Shown: positions 12,959-25,420 of the stretch, piece after piece | Layout of the letters: each line of letters opens with the position of its first letter | Position numbering within the stretch: position 1 is the first letter of the stretch | DNA from: Primulina eburnea | Taxonomy: Eukaryota; Streptophyta; Magnoliopsida; Lamiales; Gesneriaceae | Reading direction: 5' to 3' | DNA: 64,000 bases | Assembly: GCF_022965805.1 (NCBI RefSeq) | Contig: NC_133108.1 | Location: 25,263,545-25,327,544 of the forward strand | Program-made: the position numbers and the translations under genes | The notes under the pieces: model-generated | Databases searched by the model: none | What the model was told of the DNA's origin: nothing | What the model saw: the letters and a program-made list of their open reading frames with translations, nothing else

Positions 12959-14460
12959 GTAACTATTATACATTTTCAGCATGGTTCGAAACATATGTGT
13001 TGGAGAATTTATGATTTTGTTGAAGATATGTGTTCTTGATAGTATGAGCTTGATATATTCACTACCGAATCCAATTATGGATGTCATATGCTATGGGTTC
13101 GATTTTCCAGCATACATGGATCGAGTATATGCAGATTTCAGAATATATATGGATGTGTTGATGAGATTAGGAATGAATTATGATTGTGTATTATTGTTGG
13201 AGTTGATCGGTATTGCGAGATTACGCTGTTATGCCGTCAATTTGTACCGAGACTGATTATTGATTATTCCAAGACTTGCTTGAGTGGTGTTTTGATATAG
13301 AACATTTGTATATTGCCATTTCAGATTTAAAGTGACAGGTTTGACATTTGATTCAAGATCTTGACAGACAGTGCGACAAGAAAGGTATAATTCATGTGGT
13401 CTTGGGATTGCACAACTCGATTCAGATTTGATACGAGTTTCCCTAAATCACATACTAGATTGTTATTACATTTGATTATGTAATGCCTTGTTTATAGATT
13501 TATATTCGAGTCCTGAGATAGGAGATATTGGCAGACTTGCCAAAACTAGACGTTTCGGTGTATCGACGCATAGGAGCAGATTTGCTATATGTGCAGACCC
13601 TCGATACAGAGTTGACCGAAGTCTAGGAATAAGACGTACCGTTGCCCCGAGTGGTTGGGTAGGTGACAGACCGTCTTAATCATACGGGATCCCTAGATTA
13701 GAAACGAGTCGAGTCAAGATTTAAATGTTGAATACAGATTTGTATTCTTCTACATGTTTAGATTTACATACATGTTACTTGATAAATATGCTATGCTTTT
13801 GTACATGATTATTACATTGCATGCATCCATGTTTTATACTGGGATATGTTCTCACCGGAGTTATCCGGCTGTTGTCGTGTCTGTATGTGTGTATGGCAAC
13901 AGGTGGGGCAGGATCTGGGTCTCGAGCTAGATGAGAGATTGACGATAGCGTGGAGATCACGGGCGTTGCAGATTTCTAGTGTTTTCCTTTTGACTTGTAC
14001 TACTTATGTTGTAGTTGGGATTTGAACACTAGCGTATGATTTTACCAAACAGACATGTATGTATATTATGTTGTTTATTTAATATCAAGACATGATATGC
14101 TTTAGTTATACATTTAAATTAATGTTAAAATCAAAATTTTGACCCACATTTTCGAACAAAGATCCAATTAAATCCCAAAAGAATTGAGTTAGAGCCCGGG
14201 TCCCCACAACAGGTGGTATCAGAGCTGGAGGTTCTGTAGACTGAGATAGAATAGAATGAGCGGGGTAGATCGAGTCATCTTCCTTGCTTTTGAGATGCTA
14301 GCATGATTAATTGCTTTCTCTATTATATGTTGTATTGTTATCTGAATTGATTTACAGCATTTCAAGCCTGAATCAGAACCGATTCTCGATCAGAGTCTAT
14401 GATCAGAGGAGGGATGAGACAGATGATATTGATTGTGTACTAATCAGTTTGGTAATCAGA
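12959..14460 (+). other. Putative leader intron spanning U5 and primer site
   Basis: A donor-like site lies at GGATGTAAC here; the 3' LTR copy at 21653 reads GTAAGT, so the 5' copy may be slightly degraded. TACTAAT, a near-ideal branch point, is at 14439-14445 and GGTAATCAG, an acceptor-like site, ends at 14459, four bases before the gag ATG. Splicing would remove the rest of the LTR and the primer-binding site from a gag mRNA. Inferred from motifs conserved in elements 2 and 5. Confidence 0.4.
14214..14225 (+). other. Primer-binding site (initiator Met-tRNA)
   Basis: TGGTATCAGAGC begins 5 bp after the LTR and is complementary to the 3' end of plant initiator Met-tRNA. Confidence 0.9.
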
Positions 14461-14463
14461 TTT

Positions 14464-15240
14464 ATGCCGCCTAGACGTATACCACAGCCAGAGCAGGGTA
14501 GCACGTCCGGTGCACAAATGGATGTTACCGCTACGCCGATGGAGACCTTATTGAAGAGATTTCAGTCTTTCCATCCGCCTACCCTGAAGGGCACAGAGAG
14601 TGCAGTAGAGTGCGAGAGCTGGCTTGATGATATCGAGATGTTATTTGAGTCTTTGGCATATACTGATGAGCGACGTGTGAAACTGATAGGGCATCAGATG
14701 CAAGAGGTTGCCAAGAGCTGGTGGTTGACTACGAAGAGAGCCTTGGAGCACCGAGGCATTGACATTACGTGGAAAGTCTTCAAGGATGAGTTCTATCAGC
14801 GCTTCTTCCCCGTTTCCTACCGAAAAGATAAAGGAGCTGAATTTGCGAATTTAAAACAGGGACAGTGGAACATCGAGGAGTATGTTGCTAAATTTTCTAC
14901 GCTGCTTCGATTTGCACCGCATGTGGCCGGGAACGACGAGGCAGTAGCCGATCAGTTCATCAACGGATTGAATCCCGATGTCTTTACCCTGGTGAACACG
15001 GGCCGGCCTAGTACTTTTTCAGAGGCACTGAACCGAGCGAAGGGAGCAGAGGCTGGCTTGATCAGGCAGCGAGGAGCTTCCTACGGTGTTCAGGGGCAGA
15101 GACCGCCACAGCCTACTACCGTACAGTTTCCACCACCTCCTCCTCGTTTTGACAGTGGAGCTAGTGGTAGTGGCAAGAAGGAATATCTGAAGGCTAAGGG
15201 CAAGCAATTTAAGAAATCTGGGAGTAGTTCATCGAGCTGA
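14464..15240 (+). pseudogene. gag: Gag capsid region of element 1 (premature TGA)
   Basis: The first ATG in frame (MPPRRIPQPEQG) gives 258 residues before TGA at 15238-15240. The product would form the virus-like particle. Sequence support is the retrotransposon Gag core with SWWLTTKR, FYQRFFPVSYR and IEEYVAKFSTLLRFAPH, then a proline- and Ser/Gly-rich linker. The TGA lies in a serine run and the same frame stays open beyond it into the zinc knuckles, so a single substitution probably split a once-continuous Gag-Pol. Upstream open codons to 14311 lack an ATG and are leader. A homologous but pol-less element 2 keeps an uninterrupted gag. Confidence 0.88.
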
Positions 15241-17328
15241 GGTGGATCTCGACAGAGAGGTCAGGGGTCAGATTATAGTGGCGCATTCTGTGGCTCGTGT
15301 GGAGGACGACATGCGACGGAGCAGTGTCAAGGAGTTATGGGACGCTGCAACATCTGTAGGCAACAGGGACACTTCGCTAGAGTTTGTCCCCAGAGAGGTG
15401 CACAACGATTCCAGAGCACAAGATCATCAGCACCAGCGCCACAGATAGAGAGACAGGCATCTTCTGTACACTCCTTCCAGCCACCCTCCACACAGACTCA
15501 GCAGAGACCAGGAGGTAGTCAGACGGTGAGTCAGCCTCCCCGACAGCAGGCACGTGTTTTTGCCCTGACAGAGGAGCAGGCGCAGGAGGCGCCAGATGAC
15601 GTCATTGCAGGTAACTGTTTTCTTTGCGGTTATCCTGCATATGTGTTGATTGACACAGGTGCATCTCATACATTCATCTCTGAACATTTTGCATTGAGAC
15701 ATGCATTGCCTGTTGAGTCGATGTCTACGGTAGTGTCTATAGCTTCTCCGTTGGGGAGTGGGTTGATATCTGTGACTACTGTTAGACACTGTATGCTTCA
15801 GTTTGAGGGGCATGAGATTGATCTTGATTGTGTAGTACTTGGTTTAGCTGATTTTGACTGTATAGTTGGTATAGACATGTTGACCAAGTACAGGGCCACT
15901 GTAGATTGTTTCCACAAGATTGTCAGATTCAGACCCGAGATGACAGATGAGTGGAAATTCTACGACAAGGGTTCCAGATCTCGGATTCCATTAGTATCTG
16001 CTCTGACTATGAGTAGATTGCTTCAGAGAGGAGCAGAGGGCTTTCTCGTATATTCAGTAGATCTACTGAAGTCGAGCCCAGCATTGGCAGATCTGCCAGT
16101 GGTTTGCGAGTTTGCAGATGTTTTTCCTGACGAGATTCCAGGGTTGCCTCCAGTTCGAGAGGTTGATTTCAGCATTGATCTTGTGCCAGGCAGTGTTCCT
16201 ATCTCGAGAGCTCCGTATAGGATGGCACCGATAGAGCTGAAAGAGTCGAAAGCACAGTTGGAAGATCTTCTGTCCAAGGGATATATCAGACCCAGTGTAT
16301 CTCCTTGGGGTGCTCCGGTGCTTTTCGTTCGAAAGAAAGATGGTTCGATGCGACTGTGTATTGATTATAGGCAGTTGAACAAGGCAACAGTGAAGAACAG
16401 GTATCCTTTGCCTCGCATCGACGACTTGTTTGATCAGTTACAGGGATCTTCTGTATACTCGAAGATTGATTTGAGATCAGGGTATCATCAGCTCCGAGTT
16501 AGAGACGTTGATATTCCGAAGACTGCATTCCGAACCAGGTATGGGCATTACGAGTTTATTGTTATGCCTTTCGGTTTGACGAATGCACCTGCGGTGTTTA
16601 TGAGTTTGATGAACCGCATTTTTCAGAGATATTTAGATGATTTTGTGATTGTGTTTATTGACGACATTTTGGTGTATTCGAAGAATTTGATTGAGCATGC
16701 AGATCACCTGAGGATTGTATTGAAGACTTTGAGAAATGAGCAGTTGTATGCCAAACTGTCCAAGTGCGAATTCTGGCTGAGACAGGTCCTATTCTTGGGT
16801 CATATTATATCTGGAGAGGGTATTGCGGTAGATCCGAGTAAAGTTGAAGCTGTGATCAGTTGGCCGAGACCGACTTCTGTGCCAGAGATACGCAGTTTCA
16901 TGGGTCTAGCCGGGTATTATCGACGTTTTATTCGAGACTTCTCCAGTATAGCAAAGCCTATCACCCAGTTGACACAGAAGAACATGCCATTTGTGTGGTC
17001 AGAAGATTGTGAAGCTAGTTTTATTGAGCTGAAGAAGAGGCTGACTAGTGCGCCTGTCTTGACGATTCCTACCGGTACAGGTGAGTTAGTTGTATATTGT
17101 GACGCATCTCACAGAGGACTAGGGTGTGTTCTTATGCAGCGAGGGCACGTGATAGCGTATGCCTCTAGACAGCTGAAGCCACACGAGACCCGCTATCCGA
17201 TTCATGATCTTGAGTTGGCAGCGATCGTATTTGCATTGAAGATCTGGCGTCATTATCTGTATAACGAAAAATTTGAGATCTATTCCGATCATAAGAGCCT
17301 GAAGTACCTCTTTCTCAGTCGGAGTTGA
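15241..17328 (+). CDS. pol: Gag zinc knuckles, protease, RT and RNase H of element 1
   Basis: Open in the gag frame from the TGA to 17328; the first internal ATG is 15337. Order: two nucleocapsid knuckles ([13 protein letters not shown] and [14 protein letters not shown], 15289-15387), aspartic protease with [10 protein letters not shown] (Asp at 15652), RT with [18 protein letters not shown] (catalytic Asp pair at 16660-16665) and LGHIIS, then RNase H with [10 protein letters not shown] and [11 protein letters not shown]. These enzymes mature Gag-Pol and copy the RNA. All visible active-site residues are intact. One base is missing in the T run near 17311-17314, so the frame ends at 17328 just after RNase H and integrase is out of frame. 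Without that indel and the upstream TGA it would be a normal-length pol. Confidence 0.93.
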   Translation, partial: GGSRQRGQGSDYSGAFCGSCGGRHATEQCQGVMGRCNICRQQGHFARVCPQRGAQRFQSTRSSAPAPQIERQASSVHSFQPPSTQTQQRPGGSQTVSQPPRQQARVFALTEEQAQEAPDDVIAGNCFLCGYPAYVLIDTGASHTFISEHFALRHALPVESMSTVVSIASPLGSGLISVTTVRHCMLQFEGHEIDLDCVVLGLADFDCIVGIDMLTKYRATVDCFHKIVRFRPEMTDEWKFYDKGSRSRIPLVSALTMSRLLQRGAEGFLVYSVDLLKSSPALADLPVVCEFADVFPDEIPGLPPVREVDFSIDLVPGSVPISRAPYRMAPIELKESKAQLEDLLSKGYIRPSVSPWGAPVLFVRKKDGSMRLCIDYRQLNKATVKNRYPLPRIDDLFDQLQGSSVYSKIDLRSGYHQLRVRDVDIPKTAFRTRYGHYEFIVMPFGLTNAPAVFMSLMNRIFQRYLDDFVIVFIDDILVYSKNLIEHADHLRIVLKTLRNEQLYAKLSKCEFWLRQVLFLGHIISGEGIAVDPSKVEAVISWPRPTSVPEIRSFMGLAGYYRRFIRDFSSIAKPITQLTQKNMPFVWSEDCEASFIELKKRLTSAPVLTIPTGTGELVVYCDASHRGLGCVLMQRGHVIAYASRQLKPHETRYPIHDLELAAIVFALKIWRHYLYNEKFEIYSDHKSLKYLFLSRS

Positions 17329-18842
17329 ACATGAGGCAGCGACGATGGCTTGATCTGCTGAAAGATTTTGATTGCGAGATCAAGTACCATCCTGGGAAGT
17401 CGAATGCAGCGGCAGACGCCTTGAGTCGAAAGGTATGTGCTCTTTCCTTGTCGACTATAGGTGTATCGAATTTAGTAGAAGATTGTTGCTTGTCCAGATT
17501 GACATTTGATACAGATAGTAGGCCGTTGCGACTTGCTGTGATTCAGATTGAGCCAGATTTGATTTTGAGGATCAAAGAAGCGCAAAGAACTGATCCGAGC
17601 ATTCAGAAATCGATTGATATGGTCAGAACTGGTCATATATCAGAGTATCAGGTTAGAGATTCTGTTCTGTATGTGAATAACTGCTTAGTTGTGCCAGAGG
17701 TTCCTGAATTGAGACGACAGATCATGTCAGAGGCACACTGTAGTCGGTTCAGCATTCATCCTGGTGGCAGGAAGATCTACAATGATTTGAAGACGCAATT
17801 CTGGTGGAAGCAAATGAAAATAGACATTGCAGAATTTGTGTCTAAATGTCTGAATTGCCAGCAGGTGAAGGCAGAAAGAAAGAAGCTCGGAGGATTACTT
17901 CAGAGTTTGTCTGTTCCTGAATGGAAATGGGACCACATTTCCATGGATTTCGTGACGAAATTACCTCGATCTTCGCGGGGCTGTGACGCGATTTGGGTTG
18001 TGATAGACAGACTGACCAAATCATCGTGCTTTATTCCGTACAGAATGACCTATCGACACGATCATATGGCAGAGTTGTATGTCAAAGAAGTCGTCAGATT
18101 GCACGGTGTGCCGAAGTCGATCGTATCAGATCGTGATCCACGATTCACTTCTCACTTTTGGCACAGCTTACAGCAGGCTTTGGGTACGACTTTACACCTG
18201 AGCACTGCTTATCATCCTCAGACGGATGGACAGTCAGAGCGGACTATCCAGACTTTGGAGGACATGCTGAGAGCTGTAATACTAGATTTTGGTACTAGTT
18301 GGCAAGATTCATTGCCGTTGTGTGAGTTTTCATACAACAACAGCTATCAGACTAGCATTGAGATGGCACCGTTCGAAGCTTTATACGGAAAGAAGTGCAG
18401 ATCTCCGTTGTACTGGGTTGATATCTCTGAGGTACCAGAGTTGGGGCCTGATATGATTCGTGAGATGACCGAAAAAGTGAAGATCATTCAGAAGAGAATG
18501 AAGACGGCACAAGATAGGCAAGCGAAGTATGCCAATATCAGACGCAGACCGTTAGTGTTTGATCAGGGAGACAGAGTATTTTTGAAGAGTTCACCTTTCA
18601 GAGGAGTTGTCAGATTTGGCAAGCGTGGGAAATTGTCTCCTAGATACGTCGGTCCGTACGAGATCCTTGAGAAGATTGGCGATCGAGCTTACAGACTTGC
18701 TCTTCCTCCTTCACTGTCCGGTATACATGATGTTTTTCATGTATCGATGTTGCGCAAATATATGCCAGATGATTCTCATGTCATTCAGCCTGACGAAGCC
18801 GAGCTAGATCAGACTCTGAGCTATATTGAAAGACCGATATAG
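17325..18842 (+). CDS. pol (int): Integrase of element 1
   Basis: About 505 residues in frame +3 because of the upstream one-base loss; the first ATG is 17331. It begins with the end of RNase H ([20 protein letters not shown]), then the integrase zinc domain with the H-H...CLNC pattern near 17733-17860. The catalytic core follows: Asp in ISMDF (17946), Asp in SDRDPRF (18129) and Glu in GQSERT (18237). There are 35 residues between the second Asp and the Glu, so the D,D35E triad is intact. The C-terminal DNA-binding region includes [25 protein letters not shown] and [12 protein letters not shown]. The frame ends at TAG 18840-18842 where related copies continue, probably a C-to-T change in a Gln codon. 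Integrase would join the cDNA to host DNA. Confidence 0.93.
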   Translation: MNMRQRRWLDLLKDFDCEIKYHPGKSNAAADALSRKVCALSLSTIGVSNLVEDCCLSRLTFDTDSRPLRLAVIQIEPDLILRIKEAQRTDPSIQKSIDMVRTGHISEYQVRDSVLYVNNCLVVPEVPELRRQIMSEAHCSRFSIHPGGRKIYNDLKTQFWWKQMKIDIAEFVSKCLNCQQVKAERKKLGGLLQSLSVPEWKWDHISMDFVTKLPRSSRGCDAIWVVIDRLTKSSCFIPYRMTYRHDHMAELYVKEVVRLHGVPKSIVSDRDPRFTSHFWHSLQQALGTTLHLSTAYHPQTDGQSERTIQTLEDMLRAVILDFGTSWQDSLPLCEFSYNNSYQTSIEMAPFEALYGKKCRSPLYWVDISEVPELGPDMIREMTEKVKIIQKRMKTAQDRQAKYANIRRRPLVFDQGDRVFLKSSPFRGVVRFGKRGKLSPRYVGPYEILEKIGDRAYRLALPPSLSGIHDVFHVSMLRKYMPDDSHVIQPDEAELDQTLSYIERPI

Positions 18843-18983
18843 ATTCTTGATCGGAAAGAGAAACAACTTAGAATCAAGATCATTCCGCTTGTGAAGGTTC
18901 AATGGAGTCGTCACGGCATCGATGAAGCAACATGGGAAACAGAGTCTGAGATGAGACAGAGGCATCCCGAGCTATTCAGTTGA
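18843..18983 (+). pseudogene. Chromodomain-like C-terminal tail of element 1 integrase
   Basis: The integrase frame continues past the TAG for about 46 codons to TGA at 18981-18983, with VKVQWSRHGIDEATWETE and PELF. This matches the chromodomain-like tail of plant chromoviruses, which guides integration towards modified chromatin. Element 3 has the equivalent tail uninterrupted. Translation here would need readthrough. Confidence 0.75.
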
Positions 18984-19070
18984 TGTAAGTATTTTGTTAG
19001 TTTGATTTTACTGCTTTTGTATATACTTGCATGATTACTGATTTACGAGTTCGAGGACGAACTCCGATCT

Positions 19071-19084
19071 AAGAGGGGGAGAAA
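19071..19084 (+). other. Polypurine tract of element 1
   Basis: AAGAGGGGGAGAAA directly abuts the 3' LTR. It would prime plus-strand DNA synthesis. The same tract occurs at 42387 and, reversed, at 27668. Confidence 0.9.
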
Positions 19085-19525
19085 TGTAAGGCTCGAGAAT
19101 TATCGGTTTTTATTGATGCTAGACTTGAAGCCGTTAGAATGCATGACATTTAAATGAGAATTTTGAATGAATGGTCGAAGCTACACTGCACCTGCGGTGC
19201 TAGGAATACCGCACCCGCGGTGCATTGAGAAGAAATTGGTGAATTTGTGCGAAGCCACACCGCACCCGCGGTGTTGACAAGACCGCACCCGCGGTGGTGA
19301 GACCGCACCCGCGGTCATGCAAGGACCGCACCCGCGGTCTAAGTGCTACATTTTTGGATGAACTCGCCGTGAGCACAGCGCACCCGCGGTGCAAGAGGAG
19401 CGCACCCGCGGTGCTGCATGCGAATTGCCACCTTTGATTTTTATGTTGACACGTGGCATGCTATATAAATACCTTGCATTGACATTTCATTTCATCATCT
19501 TCAGAAGGCAAGAACCGAGAACTCC

Positions 19526-21531
19526 TGTGGGGACCCGGACGCTAATCATCTTTGGGATTTAATTATCAATTAAGATAAAAACAGGGTCTAAAATTTTTCG
19601 TTTTAAGATATAATTGCGGAAGGTAATGGAATCTAAATACTATACATGTCTGTATAAAATACATTTCAGTATTAAAGTACAACAAGCTAATTTAAGGTTC
19701 AACTACTAAAGTCCAGTAATAAAACCAAATCTACTGTAAGTCCGGAATCACCACGCTACACTCGTCTTCTCTCATCATCATCTTGACCTTGATCCAGCCC
19801 CACCTGTTGTCATGCACACATACAAAACAAGACAACAGCCGGATAACTCTGGTGAGAATAAATCCCAGTATAAAACATGGTAAACATGTATATACATAAA
19901 ATAATTCATGAAACATGCTGTCACGAATAAAATCAAAACATTAGATTTCATAAGCTATGAAATCTAATCACAATAAGCATGCACTTCAAATCAGCTAAAC
20001 ATGCATATAACCAATCTAAATCATAAAGACATGCTAGCACAACTGGAAGCAATAACGATGGGTCCCATGATCTAGGAGCCACATCCAAATGAGCATGCAG
20101 TCCTAATCAAATCATGTCTAGACTCGACTCAACTATAACTCTAGGGATCCCGAGGTGAATAAGACGTCACTGGCTGTCACCTACCCTACCAATCGAGGTG
20201 CTGTACGTCTTATTCCTAGACTTCGGCCTGATCTGTATCCACATCTACAAAGGGGCGGTGATCTTTCCCAGAGCTGAGATATCGCCGAACATCTAGTAGT
20301 CTGCCTGATCTCCAGACTGCCCTATCTTAATGCATGAATACACAATCTGTAAACAAACATAATAAGATAAAACATAAACAAGAATATAGTATGTGATTTA
20401 TTGGGCAACTCAAGGATGATCTCGATTGAGTTGTTTCTTCCCGAATATCACATGAATTATACCTTTGTCGTCCCCGTCTGATGAAGACGAAGTCTCGAAG
20501 TCGAATTTGTCCATATCTGATCTGTCCATATCTGATCTGAAATGACAATAACCAATACACTGTATCAATGTGTAATCCAATTTACAATCTGTCTGGTCAA
20601 TATCTGAATAATCTACAATCTGATTCATATCAACAGTATCACAAGATAACAGAAACCAATACTGAATCTGATCAATCTGTACCCACTGATGTTTAGACGG
20701 TATAACAATACAGTATTGTAACCCCGTCAGTCTTAACATCCCAATTATAATATCAGAATTCCTAATAAATCTCAGTACAATCTATAACCTCAATATCTGT
20801 ACACTTTAAAATGAATAACAGCATAATTTTGATAGCAATCTCAATCAAATCAACTCTAAAATTCATAACAATTCCATAAACAATCTGTTTTTAAATCTGA
20901 CTTCGATTCTACAATATCTACGGTAGCAGAAATCCCATATCTGAATCGTATTCAATTCTAACAACATCATAAATTCAAATCTTGTCTAAACGTAATAAAA
21001 CTTACGTCCAGTTGTAGCCTGCGTTGATAGGAACACAGTACCGAAGTCGGATTCAAAATTTGACCGGCGGATTTCGCACAAAAGGCATAAGGATTTTCTT
21101 GGAGAATCCTCGATCTTCTTTTCTTCTAATTTGCTGAGGATTATCGTTTACTAACATATATATATATCCTACCTTGCATGCCTTATGAAACGTGGCACAT
21201 TTCATGATTCTTAGGTGGCGCTCGAGCGGTCGAAATGTACCGCTCGGGCGCCGAACATACTGTCCGGAAATTTCAAGTCGCACCCTTGGCGCTCGGGCGG
21301 TCAAAATATACCGCCCGGGCGCCGAACCTTTTGTCCGAGCAATAACTTGTGATACCTTGGCGCTCGGGCGGTGCTTTTCTACCGCTCGAGCGCCGAAGTT
21401 TCTGCCCAAATACTTGGCTAACAAGTGCAACGACGCCCGGCCTTGTCATATCGGTTCATTTGAGTTCTTATAATCTCAATCATGTCAATTAATCAACGTC
21501 TGATTATAATGATTAAATCTCGGGCATTACA
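19526..21531 (-). mobile_element. Solo LTR, minus orientation (TSD ACTCC)
   Basis: 2,006 bp reading TGTGGGGACCC...GCATTACA on the plus strand, that is TGTAATGCCCGAG...GGGTCCCCACA on the minus. It is flanked by ACTCC at 19521-19525 and 21532-21536, with no internal region, so it is the product of recombination between two LTRs. It carries type II dyads (21212-21400), a TATA-like run near 21152-21164 and a donor-like GTAAG (minus) near 21001-21006. Confidence 0.93.
21212..21400 (-). promoter_or_regulatory. GC-rich dyad cluster (type II, inverted pairs)
   Basis: Three pairs of GCGCTCGGGCGGT-like and ACCGCCCGGGCGC-like arms separated by about 6-8 bases, capable of hairpins. They occupy the place held by type I dyads in element 1. 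Confidence 0.6.
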
Positions 21532-22902
21532 ACTCCCCTCTAAATTCCTCAAGTTCTTCATGGCTTTAAATTGAGCTTGTGCATGATTTAGCCATTTGAT
21601 TTTAATTCCGAGTCCGGATTATTGATCCTTGCAGCATTGGCAACGAAAGGATGTAAGTATTATACATTTTCAGCATGGTTCGAAACATATGTGTTGGAGA
21701 ATTTATGATTTTGTTGAAGATATGTGTTCTTGATAGTATGAGCTTGATATATTCACTACCGAATCGAATTATGGATGTCATATGATATGGGTTCGATTTT
21801 CCAGCATACATGGATCGAGTATATGCAGATTTCAGAATATATATGGATGTGTTGATGAGATTAGGAATGAATTATGATTGTGTATTATTGTTGGAGTTGA
21901 TCGGTATTGCGAGATTACGCTGTTATGCCGTCAATTTGTACCGAGACTGATTATTGATTATTCCAAGACTTGCTTGAGTGGTGTTTTGATATAGAACATT
22001 TGTATATTGCCATTTCAGATTTAAAGTGACAGGTTTGACATTTGATTCGAGATCTTGACAGACAATGCGACAAGAAAGGTATAATTCATGTGGTCTTGGG
22101 ATTGCACAACTCGATTCAGATTTGATACGAGTTTCCCTAAATCACATACTAGATTGTTATTACATTTGATTATGTAATGCCTTGTTTATAGATTTATATT
22201 CGAGTCCTGAGATAGGAGATATTGGCAGACTTGCCAAAACTAGACGTTTCGGTGTATCGACGCATAGGAGCAGATTTGCTATATGTGCAGACCCTCGATA
22301 CAGAGTTGACCGAAGTCTAGGAATAAGACGTACCGTTGCCCCGAGTGGTTGGGTAGGTGACAGACCGTCTTATTCATACGGGATCCCTAGATTAGAAACG
22401 AGTCGAGTCAAGATTTAAATGTTGAATACAGATTTGTATTCTTCTACATGTTTAGATTTACATACATGTTACTTGATAAATATGCTATGCTTTTGTACAT
22501 GATTATTACATTGCATGCATCCATGTTTTATACTGGGATATGTTCTCACCGGAGTTATCCGGCTGTTGTCGTGTCTGTATGTGTGTATGGCAACAGGTGG
22601 GGCAGGATCTGGGTCTCGAGCTAGATGAGAGATTGACGATAGCGTGGAGATCACGGGCGTTGCAGATTTCTAGTATTTTCCTTTTGACTTGTACTACTTA
22701 TGTTGTAGTTGGGATTTGAACACTAGTGTATGATTTTACCAAACAGACATGTATGTATATTATGTTGTTTATTTAATATCAAGACATGATATGTTTTAGT
22801 TATACATTTAAATTAATGTTAAAAGCAAAATTTTGACCCACATTTTCGAACAAAGATCCAATTAAATCCCAAAAGAATTGAGTTAGAGCCCGGGTCCCCA
22901 CA

Positions 22903-23471
22903 CAATCCAAGTTCTTTTTAAGAACAACACGCAAAAGTGTTCTCAAAGTTCTAGTGACAACTTCAGTTTGTCCATCTGTTTGAGGATGACAAGTAGTAGA
23001 AAACAACAATTTTGTGCCAAGTTTAGCCCATTAAGTATTTCAAAAGTAACTCAAGAATTTACAGTCGGGACCAGAAACAATAGTCCGATGCATGCCATGA
23101 AACCTAACGACTTCTCTAAAGAACAAATCCGCCATGTTTGAAGCATCATCGGTTTTATGACAAGCTATAAAATGTGCCATCTTAGAGAATCTATCCACAA
23201 CAACAAAAATAGAATCCCTCCCATTTTTAGTCCTAGGCAACCCAAAAATAAAGTCCCTAGAAATGTCAATCCAAGTTCTGTTTAAGAATAGCACGCAAAA
23301 GTTTTCCCAACGTTCTATTGACAACTTCAGTTTGTCCATCAGTTTGAGGATGACAAGTAGTAGAAAACAACAATTTTGTGCCAATTTAGCCCATAAAGTA
23401 TTCCAAAAGTAACTCAAAAATTTAACATCGCGACTAGAATCAATAGTCCTAGGCATGCTATGCAACCTAAC
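22903..23471 (-). repeat. Integrase-derived satellite segment between elements 1 and 2
   Basis: About 1.6 units that continue the array after element 1, beginning with the CAATC duplication and stopping at element 2. The unit types (GPDCKF, then HSMPRTIDS) are the ones expected next from block 1. Confidence 0.92.
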
Positions 23472-24450
23472 TGTGGGGACCCGGACGCTAATCATGTTCT
23501 TATTGGGATTTAGTAATCTGTTCTGATAAACAGGGTCTAAAAATTTTTCGTTTTAAAATATAACTGCGGAAGGTAAAGGAATCTAAATACTATACATGTC
23601 TGTATAAACTACATTTCAGTATTGAAAGTACAACAAGCTAATTTAAGGTTCAACTACTAAAGTCCAGTAATTCAACCAAGTCTACTGTAAGTCCGGAATC
23701 ACCACGCTAAACTCGTCTTCTCTCATCATCATCTTGACCCCGAACCAGCCCCTCCTGTTGTCATGCACACATACAAAACAAGACAACAGCCGAATAACTC
23801 CGGTGAGAAATAAATCCCAGTATAAAACATGGTAAACATGTATATACATAAAATAGTTCATGAAACATGCTGTCATGAATAAAATCAAAACATTAGATTT
23901 CATAAGCTATGAAATCTAATCACAACAAGCATGCACTTCAAATCAGCTAAACATGCATATAACCAATCTAAATCATAAAAACATGCTAGCACAACTGGAA
24001 GCAATAACGATGGGTCCCATGATCTAGGAGCCACATCTATATAAGCATGCAGTCCTAATCAAACCATGTCTAGACTCGACTCGATCTGTAACTCTAGGGA
24101 TCCCGGGGTGAATAAGACGTCACTGGCTGTCACCTACCCTACCAATCGAGGTGCTGTACGTCTTATTCCTAGACTTCGGCCTGATCTGTATCCGCATCTA
24201 CAAAAGGGGCGGTGATCTTCCCCAAAGCTGAGATATCGCCGAACGTCTAGAGTCTGCCTGATCTCCAGACTGTCCTATCTTAATGCATGAATAATGTAAT
24301 GCCCAAGAATTTGATTAACATAATCTGAGATGATTAACGTAATATGAGATGATTTATTGATGATGAACGAATATGAGTATAGTTAGACCACTCCGGAACC
24401 AAATTGGTTAAAGCATATGAGTTATGTAATGTTTGGGCAGAACTGGTGGC

Positions 24451-24661
24451 GCCCGAGCGGTAGAAAGAGACCGCCCGAGCGCCAATGTTCAACAAAGAAG
24501 AGTCTCGGGCAGAAGAGGTGGCGCCCGAGCGGTAGAATAGTACCGCTCGAGCGCCAATGGAGGAGCATCCGGACAGAGAGCCTCGCGCCCGGGCGGCAGA
24601 TTGTCACCGCCCGAGCGCCGAACTCGCGCCCGAGCGGTACTTTCTTATCGCTCGAGCGCGA
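24451..24661 (+). promoter_or_regulatory. GC-rich dyad cluster (type II) of the solo LTR
   Basis: Four inverted pairs of GCGCCCGAGCGGTA and TACCGCTCGAGCGC type with 5-8 base loops, ending about 50 bp before the TATA run. Stems of 12-14 bp are visible by eye. Confidence 0.6.
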
Positions 24662-24708
24662 GACGTGTTGCATGAAGAAAGAGCCACACGTCAGTTTGCA
24701 TGTGTGTG

Positions 24709-24740
<32 letters not shown>
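24709..24740 (+). promoter_or_regulatory. TATA-rich promoter core and TA microsatellite
   Basis: A long TA dinucleotide run directly downstream of the dyad cluster occupies the TATA-box position; the equivalent run in other copies varies in length. Confidence 0.5.
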
Positions 24741-24742
<2 letters not shown>

Positions 24743-25420
24743 AACGAAATTCAGTCATGAGAATTGAGAAAAGGGTCGAGGGATTGAAGAAGAAAATCCT
24801 TACGCCTTTTCTGAAAAATCCGCCCGTCCGATTTTGAATCCGACTTCGGTATCGAGTTCCTAGCGACGTAGGCTACAACTGGACGTAAGTTTTACTACGT
24901 TTTGACATGTTTTGAAATTATGATGTTGTTAGAATTGAATACACGTCATATATGTTGCTCTTGACATGTTAGACAGCATAGATTGAGTGATTATCGATTA
25001 TGAGATATTAGAATTGATATCTGACTGATATGATAGGGCTGGATATATTGAGATTATGATGTTATGTTGTTGAAACAGAATTTGATTGAATTCTGTTTGT
25101 ATCCAGTATTAATTGAGTGGTGTATTGATACCGTACCCTCGATATGGCTATTGTCAGATTGAGTAATTGACAGGGTTCGAGACTTCGACAGAGTCAGAGT
25201 ATCAGAGTAAAAGGTATAAATTAATGTTGAGTTGGGATTGCACAACTCGAGTAAGGTTTGACTCGAGTCTCCCTAAATCACATACTTAGTTTATTACATT
25301 GATTCTTGTAATTGATGAGATTGATATTTGTTGTCTATTGATTTATAGACACTGCATGTAATGACTGCTGAATTGCTAGTCATTGATTGATTTGCTTAGA
25401 TACTGACTGTATGTATTGAT

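Larger units (their letters stand above)
12402..14208 (+). repeat. 5' LTR of element 1
   Basis: 1,807 bp, TGTAAGG...CCCCACA. It contains a GC-rich dyad cluster, a TATA box, a downstream splice-donor-like site and a long R/U5. Short ORFs such as the one at 13488-13679 recur in other copies only because the LTR itself recurs; they show no sign of coding. Confidence 0.93.
12402..22902 (+). mobile_element. Element 1: Ty3/gypsy LTR retrotransposon (chromovirus-like, probably Tekay/Del)
   Basis: Complete element with TG...CA LTRs starting TGTAAGGCTCGAG and ending GGGTCCCCACA. It has a Met-tRNA primer site, gag, protease, RT, RNase H, integrase, a chromodomain-like tail and a polypurine tract. The exact 5-bp target duplication CAATC occurs at 12397-12401 and 22903-22907, and the satellite continues in register across it. 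The LTRs look very similar (scattered substitutions by eye), suggesting a fairly young insertion. Coding lesions are few: TGA at 15238, a one-base loss near 17311-17314 and TAG at 18840. The 3' LTR is split by a solo LTR. The clade call rests on the pol order and C-terminal tail and was not tested by phylogeny. Confidence 0.93.
19085..22902 (+). repeat. 3' LTR of element 1, split by a nested solo LTR
   Basis: LTR sequence occupies 19085-19525 and continues from 21532 (the second target-duplication copy) to 22902. It ends CCCCACA, followed at once by the CAATC target duplication and the satellite. Type I dyads are at 19190-19415. The donor-like GTAAGT is intact at 21653-21658. Confidence 0.92.

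Noticed and set aside
13488..13679. Conserved 63-aa ORF (also at 22182 and 56747)
   Set aside because: It recurs only because it lies in the LTR of one family. Related LTRs have similar DNA with a broken frame, and substitutions show no coding pattern.
14214..14225. TGGTATCAGAGC as part of a tRNA gene
   Set aside because: Only the tRNA 3'-end complement is present, directly after an LTR end; no cloverleaf could be folded. It is the primer-binding site.
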